The translations under genes were made by a program, and so were the position numbers. This document shows, piece after piece, positions 58,015-64,000 of a stretch of DNA of 64,000 nucleotides (position 1 is its first letter; each line of letters begins with the position of its first letter). This DNA comes from Solenopsis invicta (lineage: Eukaryota; Arthropoda; Insecta; Hymenoptera; Formicidae): the NCBI RefSeq assembly GCF_016802725.1, contig NC_052671.1, forward strand, positions 9,839,501-9,903,500, given 5' to 3'. The notes beneath the pieces are model-generated. The model was not told where the DNA came from. It was given only the letters and a program-made list of their open reading frames with translations, and searched no databases.

Positions 58015-61000
58015 ATCACAGATATATAATTTATGTTTATTTTTAAATTAAGAATATATACTACGCTCACAAGTTTCCGCTTTTTCACCTTATTTTTATT
58101 AGTAATTTTGTTTTTTTATTTATAAAATATGCAGTTATAAAATACATAGGTATATTCTCGCTCTTATTTTCCATCACGAAAGTATTCAATATTTTTGTCG
58201 TGAATCGGCAAAAAATAATTATAAAAAGAAATTATGAATATTTGTCAAATAGACAAATATCATGTGTACCGATTGAAAGAAAAATTGATACCTTTTTTAT
58301 TAATTTATAATTTGCACATTTTATACTTACGGATTTTATCAAAATTTGTGCATGATTTCCGTGAGAATATTGTTCACCATCATGTTATCCTCTTATTGTT
58401 AATCGCCTACATGATGTTCAAATGTTTAACCTACGTTGTCTAACGCGAAATTTTAAATAAAAATTTTTTCCAACTGTACATACATGATATTCTATTTGAG
58501 AAATTTATATTTTTTTCGCAATTCACGAGCGTATTGAATATCTCCATAGCTGAAAATAAGAGAATATATCAGAGCTCCATATTTCATGTATAAAAAATAG
58601 ATATTGTTAACAGAAACATGAAATGTATCGAAACTTTTGAGCGATAGTGTACATTGTTCCGTGTTAGATCTAGAGATATTATCGTTTATCAGAAAGTGCG
58701 TATTTTCATCAAATTCATTTAAGCGACGGCCAGTGAGATCGAGTTGTTCAACCCTAACTGGACGATCAAGTGAAACCGCTCTTGGTGGTAGTAACGAGAG
58801 AAATAAAATTAACGGCGCAAAAAATGGCGGTCGTTGTGGGGGAGGGGGGGGATCGTTTTACACACGGTTACTTCACGTGGCGACATCCCCGTGCGTGATC
58901 GCGACCGCCGACGCATAGTAATTCGAGATCATGCGCGGTGTCGGCAGCGGCGGCATAGTTTTATCGCGTTAACGCGTCCTTTCGTTGGCCTTGTCGCGCG
59001 ATAACGCATTATATACGAGCCTCGAGCGCAAAGCTCTTCTCCGAGGAAAACCCGTTTACGATCTAAACTAGATGACAGGATCAAGGATGACAGGTCGGTC
59101 GTTACAATTTCGTTCTAGACGCTCCACTTTCTTGCGGTGCATCTCTCGCGCCAGGTACCTTCGCAAAATGATTCGTCACGGCGAAGTCGTTTTAACATCC
59201 CACCCCTTTTGCTCCTTCCAGAAGAACCGTTCGATTCTCTCTGTTCGCCCATCTCTCTGCCTCTTTCTTCTATTTTCTTCTTGCTTCTCTCTATCTCCGT
59301 CTTCCTCCGCTGACCCTCTCATCTCGAACTTCCAGAGGGACCTTGGGCCTACCCGACCGCAGGATAGAGAACGGCGCACGGTCAGCCAGTTACCGTGGTA
59401 ACGCGATACAGGAACTAAATTCCGTATGTACTCGGGGACTAAGTGCACTTCTAACCAAAATTTCACGGCCTAAGCAAACGTTACACCAACGCTTAAACGA
59501 GATTTCGTATTAATGTTTAAAGCGATATACTGGCCGGCCGTTGCGCAGATTGCAATCAGTGAGGGATAGCCGTGGCGTATAACTACACGGTTACGGCGTA
59601 TTGTTTGAAATGCTCAAGTATCCGTAAACGCTTAACGCAGATTTTGCGAGGTTTACTACGCATTTGCGATGGCAAATGATATTTGGGGCAACAAAATCGA
59701 AGAAATCATATTTGTGTTCTTTTCTTATTATTATGATATTTTATTATATATATGTGTATATGTAATTGCATTACAGTATTTCATTATTTATTGAAATTAA
59801 ATAACTAATTAACCGGATACACTGTTGACTTGTGAATAATTATAAATTGTTTATCATTTGCAAGATGTCCGACCTATTTTTCGGTTCAATAATCTTGTTA
59901 CACATTTTAGCTTTTATTCCTTTAAAATCACCAAATTTTAATTAAATCACTAAACTTTACAATCGGAAAGAAACAATGAATGTATATACAATTAGTTTGC
60001 GATATACACATGTTTTTGTAATTATAAATCAATAAATGCGCTGGGTACAATTTCTAAATTAAGAATATCCATTATACGATTTTTTTTAAATATTTTCTCA
60101 GGTAGATTGTTTTAAATTTTAATACAAAAAAAGTCCGTGTAAATTTGCTACGACATGTACATGTGTAAGAATGTATAATCGATACAAATTCAATGATTTA
60201 TATTATTGAGAATATAACAATTTTTGAAATTGTATTACATTAGCATGTATTTGGATTGCTGAGATCATTTTTACTCATTATTAGTTTTTAAAATTAAATG
60301 CATGAAATGTTTCTAATAATCGTTAATAAGATTTTACTGCAAACATATTTTTAATTTTAACGTTAAAAATTAATTGTACAATTAAATATTTAACCTATGA
60401 CGAGTTACTGCTATCGTATATTTTAATACTTTAGAAACTTTCAACAGCTTAGTTTTTAATTAGTATTTTTGTAACAATTTCTTAAATAATTTTTTTAATA
60501 GCGTTATCAAATTTTCTATCATATTTTTTTAATTGATTAAAAGTCATCTTTACTTCATAAGCATACTTTCATCAACTTTTTACCTGTATGAAAAAACTAC
60601 GTCGCGAATGGAATCGAATTTTTACAAAGACATACTAAAAGGTTTCATCTAATTATTTAAATATTATTTCAATATTCTAATCTAATTATTTTCATTTGAT
60701 TATTTAAATATTTATAGATATTTTAATTGTATTAAAGTATTTTGAAAAGTAATATAATATATCCGTCATTCGATGCATCTGTCATAAAATGTCATGTATA
60801 AAACTCTAACTTGAACTTTTATTTGTTTGGAAATTACATAGTCAATTGGTTTGAAATTCTTATATATAATATTAGTTTTGCTTATAAAATAATATTTTAC
60901 GTGATTTGTAAACTGATTAAAGCATTTTGGTTTTTCGATCGTACTTCCTTAAATAAGTAATTTGGAATCGTGACGATTTATATTACGTAACTTCTTTTTT

Positions 61001-62989
61001 TCTCACGAGGTAGAGCAGGTATATTTAAAATCATTTCCGCATCATGTCCTAAAGGTGTCTCGTAGCCTGCAAGTTGATCCACCGGATTCGCGAGAGAGCC
61101 TGCGAACTGCATAGCGACAGGCACTCTCTGCACCCAAGAGCCCATGCGAACATTTTCTTCTGATGTGCGAATATACCGTGTATACATCCATACATACACG
61201 CTCGTATTTACGTTAGACGTGAAATCTCGGTTTCGTGCGCCGATGCGAAACTCTTCCCGACGCAGTATATCTGATCTCGCGCCGCGTAACATCCGTTCGA
61301 TGGATTTTGCTTATCGCTTTCCCGTAACTTGCCTAACGTGAGTGCCAATAATACGCTCGGCACTGAGATGGCTCTCAAACACAAAGGATACGAAATCAAC
61401 GACGGATCTTCTCCCGCACTCGGAACGTACGCCGTTTGAAGTATCGGGGTTGTTGTAATTTCTAATATGCTCCCGGTTAGGTTGATGTAACCAAACACGC
61501 CAAAGTAATACCCCACACGCGCGAACCTGCATCAATTTCTCGATGTGTAACAGCTTCTCGCAATCTCCGTTAATGAAACTGCGCCTCTGAAACCGTCGTG
61601 TTACGTGCTTGAATTTCGCGAGGTCATTTAGACGGGTTGGATGTTAAAACTTAAATAAGTGAATCATTATATGAGGACATCGTTAAGAGAGAAGTTCTAA
61701 TTTTCAGACGGTTCGTTCCCGAGCGCCGTGCGCGGTTTTTTATAACATTATTAAAGAAAAAAAAAGAGAGAGATGTGCTGCGCGAAACTTTCAGCGGCCT
61801 TCTGCTCATCTTCGGAGTAAGTGGTACTTTAAAAATTAACCGAGAATATTATATAGTTTTTATACAACCATGGCATCTTGGTCGTATCACGTTTTACACT
61901 TTACGAACCAGCGAGCGGAAAGCTTCTATCCCTCCATCTTGCGTTTACACGATATATGCGGTAAAGCTCCGGTAGAAAATGACAACGTGTCTGAACGGTG
62001 ATACAATATTTTACGTCAATTAAGGGGAAACAATTGCTACTGAAACAATTGTAATTAATTTCATTTTGTATTAATTTTATAATTCATAAAATTATAAACT
62101 CTTTTTATTTCGACATTACACGGTTGGTTAGAAGCGCGAGATAAAATAAAAATATTCAGATTTCTCAGTTAGTAAAAGATAGATAGCGTTAATTACATTA
62201 ATGAAAGAAGCAATGGTGAAAATATATATATAATATAAAAAAATATAATTATATATAATATTTGTTTGTTAAAACGTGTAATTTAATTTGCATTACTACA
62301 GGGCCATCAAAAAAGAGAATCTTTAAACAAGAGCGTATCGTAATACTGTAAATGTTTTCAAGATAATGAGTTACGTGTACAGCACTGCCACCGGTCGTTT
62401 TTATGCAAATTTGACGTAGCACAAATTACACGTTATTTATATTTATTTAAATTTTATACCGACGCAATCTGTAAACACACCGTCTACATCTTTTGCCGAG
62501 TTAACCCACATTTTTATTTAAAATTGCAATTGGAATAATCACGGGAAAACATTACGACAAACTGTTTTACATTAATGAAAGCTTCAAAGAGAGAAGAAGG
62601 AAAAAGAGAGAGAGAGAGAGGAGAGATGGGGGAGGGTAAGAGAAAGTTCTTCTTTTTCTTTCTTCAGCCTCATTCGCCAGACGGTTAATTTGTTTCCAAG
62701 TATCAAAGTCGAGTACGATTCACAACGCGGTGGAAACGTGCGGCGCGAAGACGGCGAAATTATCTTGCGGCCGTTACGATCGAAGGCAAAGAACGGCCGA
62801 CTGTGTGTAATGAAATATTATATTTCCGGAAGATAACTCCGTTGGAAATGCTCGCACAGCTAAACTTAACCAACGAATTTCTTGGCGCACAAGCTGCGGC
62901 CGAATTGCATCGCGACGTTTAATTAGAGTAAAATAATTTCGCGAATCGTACTTGTGCTTCGCTTAATACATACGGCGCATTTTGTGTTC

Positions 62990-62992
<3 letters not shown>
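58015..62992. other. Unassigned region, one possible terminal exon
   Basis: GC-rich islands lie at about 58700-59650 and 60960-61580. The minus-strand stretch 61145-60978 (56 codons from ATG, MGSWVQRVPVAMQFAGSLAN onward, ending KKRSYVI) has protein-like composition and might be a short gene or last exon. I recognise no family. A CAGGGCCATCAAAAAAGAG motif at 62301 resembles a Tc1/mariner terminus but its partner was not found. Confidence 0.4.
62604..62623. repeat. (GA)n microsatellite
   Basis: About eight GA units inside a purine-rich stretch (62580-62645). No function inferred. Confidence 0.85.
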
Positions 62993-63025
<33 letters not shown>

Positions 63026-63240
63026 CTTTATTGAAGTGCAAGTAAGTACAATAGCAGAAGCATGGCAAATTTGGAAAAAATTACAGGCACATCAAAAGGC
63101 GAGGTATCAGCAAACTGCTGTATAAAAACCTGAGCCTTCAAGATACTAATGACACAGATACATTTATATACTTAAACAATATAAATAATACGTATATTTG
63201 CAAAAGGTAGCTGAAATTCGTGCTCTTAATAATTCATTTA
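62993..63240 (-). mobile_element. 3' tail of a non-LTR retrotransposon, copy 2, with (TAA)n
   Basis: A (TTA)n tract at 62993-63025 on the plus strand abuts CTTTATTGAAGTGCAAG. On the minus strand this is AATAAAG followed by about eleven TAA-type repeats. The body to about 63240 is non-coding. The inward boundary is uncertain. Confidence 0.45.
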
Positions 63241-64000
63241 ATAATACTCACACAGAAAAATCTTTAAAACTCTTACGTTACGGAAAAGAATTGAAACATC
63301 CTGTTTCGAATTTTTGTTAAGACTAGTTTATAGTTAAACGATTAATTATCGATAAACGAGGTATTCTGAGAATCATTCGATTTAAAGTTCTTTCAGAAAG
63401 ATTCATTAACTATAAGATTCTTTTTCTCCTAAAGCAATTTCAAATTAATGACTTCAGTTGTTAACCAGTAAGACGCCTTGAAACTTTTTAGAATAAAGCT
63501 GTATTAAATTATACATGTGCTCTCTTCGGATCGATCAGTGTTTGAACTGTTTTAATAAATGAAATAGGTAATAAAGTATTATAAACATAAATTCCAATAA
63601 ATTAAATGGATAATAAAATGATTAAAAACATAAATTTGTACACCTATTTTTTATATTTTATATTACTATATTTATATTTTAAATCTATAAATTAATCTGT
63701 AAATATATAGGATGAGTGTTAAGTACTTTATAAAATTTTGTAATAATTATTTACATTAATTAAAAAAATTTTACATGACCATATGTCCGAAACGATTTCA
63801 GATACAAGATGTTAAAATGGAAGGAAAAAAAATTTTTTTTTTTATATATATACAAAATATAGTCCCAAAAGCTGAGCCTTTTAAACATACATAAAGTTTT
63901 ATCAAAATATCCCAAATGTTTTTGGGATCCCAAAGGTTTTTGAAACTTTTTCTTCAGTTTTGACACCCTATATTTAAACCATTTCGAATATATATAGTCA
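63241..64000. other. AT-rich end of window, possible element boundary
   Basis: Very AT-rich. Near 63963 the minus strand reads TATAGGGTGTCAAAAC, which resembles the end of a TA-inserted transposon. The second end is not visible, and the 68-codon minus-strand frame ending at 63760 is not recognised. Confidence 0.35.

Noticed and set aside
63760..63970. Possible transposon end TATAGGGTGTCAAAAC on the minus strand.
   Set aside because: Only one putative terminus is inside the window and no matching inverted end was found.

Overview
The window looks like nuclear DNA of an insect, most likely a hymenopteran and plausibly an ant. That is an inference from AT-rich background broken by short GC-rich islands, GA/CT/CA microsatellites, decayed mariner, hAT and terminal-inverted-repeat elements, GT-AG introns, and a secreted gene whose N-terminus resembles the insect-specific MBF2 family. 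There are no bacterial, organellar or viral genes. Gene density is very low: one two-exon gene is well supported, one orphan 3' exon is likely, and a few open stretches are only possible exons.

The centrepiece is a minus-strand gene at 37,884-29,249. A TATA box and initiator lie at the expected spacing. Exon 1 (37,884-37,732) encodes a signal peptide and the start of a small MBF2-like domain. A 4.15 kb intron follows. A phase-compatible acceptor at 33,582 opens a single giant exon of 4.3 kb. That exon completes the domain, adds a Ser/Glu-rich block, and then encodes roughly 1,100 residues of Gly/Asn/Asp/Ser/Ala/Glu repeats and an Asn-rich tail. The repeats begin as 12-residue (36-bp) units and become 18-residue (54-bp) units with higher-order periods of 270 and 324 bp. 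One extra base near 31,868 breaks the frame. Removing it leaves a 1,494-codon reading frame, so this is either an assembly error or a very recent mutation. The intron has taken in an hAT-like element with an exact 8-bp target duplication and one copy of an 840-880 bp TA-flanked MITE.

The rest is mainly repeats and unassigned DNA. 1-12.9 kb holds a thrice-repeated AT-rich motif and two inverted-repeat elements. 12.9-13.4 kb is a mariner reduced to its helix-turn-helix and extreme C-terminus. 15.7-16.8 kb holds a first MITE copy ending in a long inverted repeat. 19.7-21.8 kb holds three small foldbacks. 21.8-29 kb has no recognised gene. 42.8-44.7 kb holds a LINE tail, the orphan 3' exon and a further MITE copy. 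44.8-55.2 kb is GC-rich islands and microsatellites. 55.3-58.0 kb is a dense nest of MITEs, a 280-bp foldback and a tRNA-derived SINE. 58-64 kb is mostly unassigned, with a second LINE tail near 63.0 kb. Everything was read by eye; homology calls come from recognised motifs and were not checked by database search.
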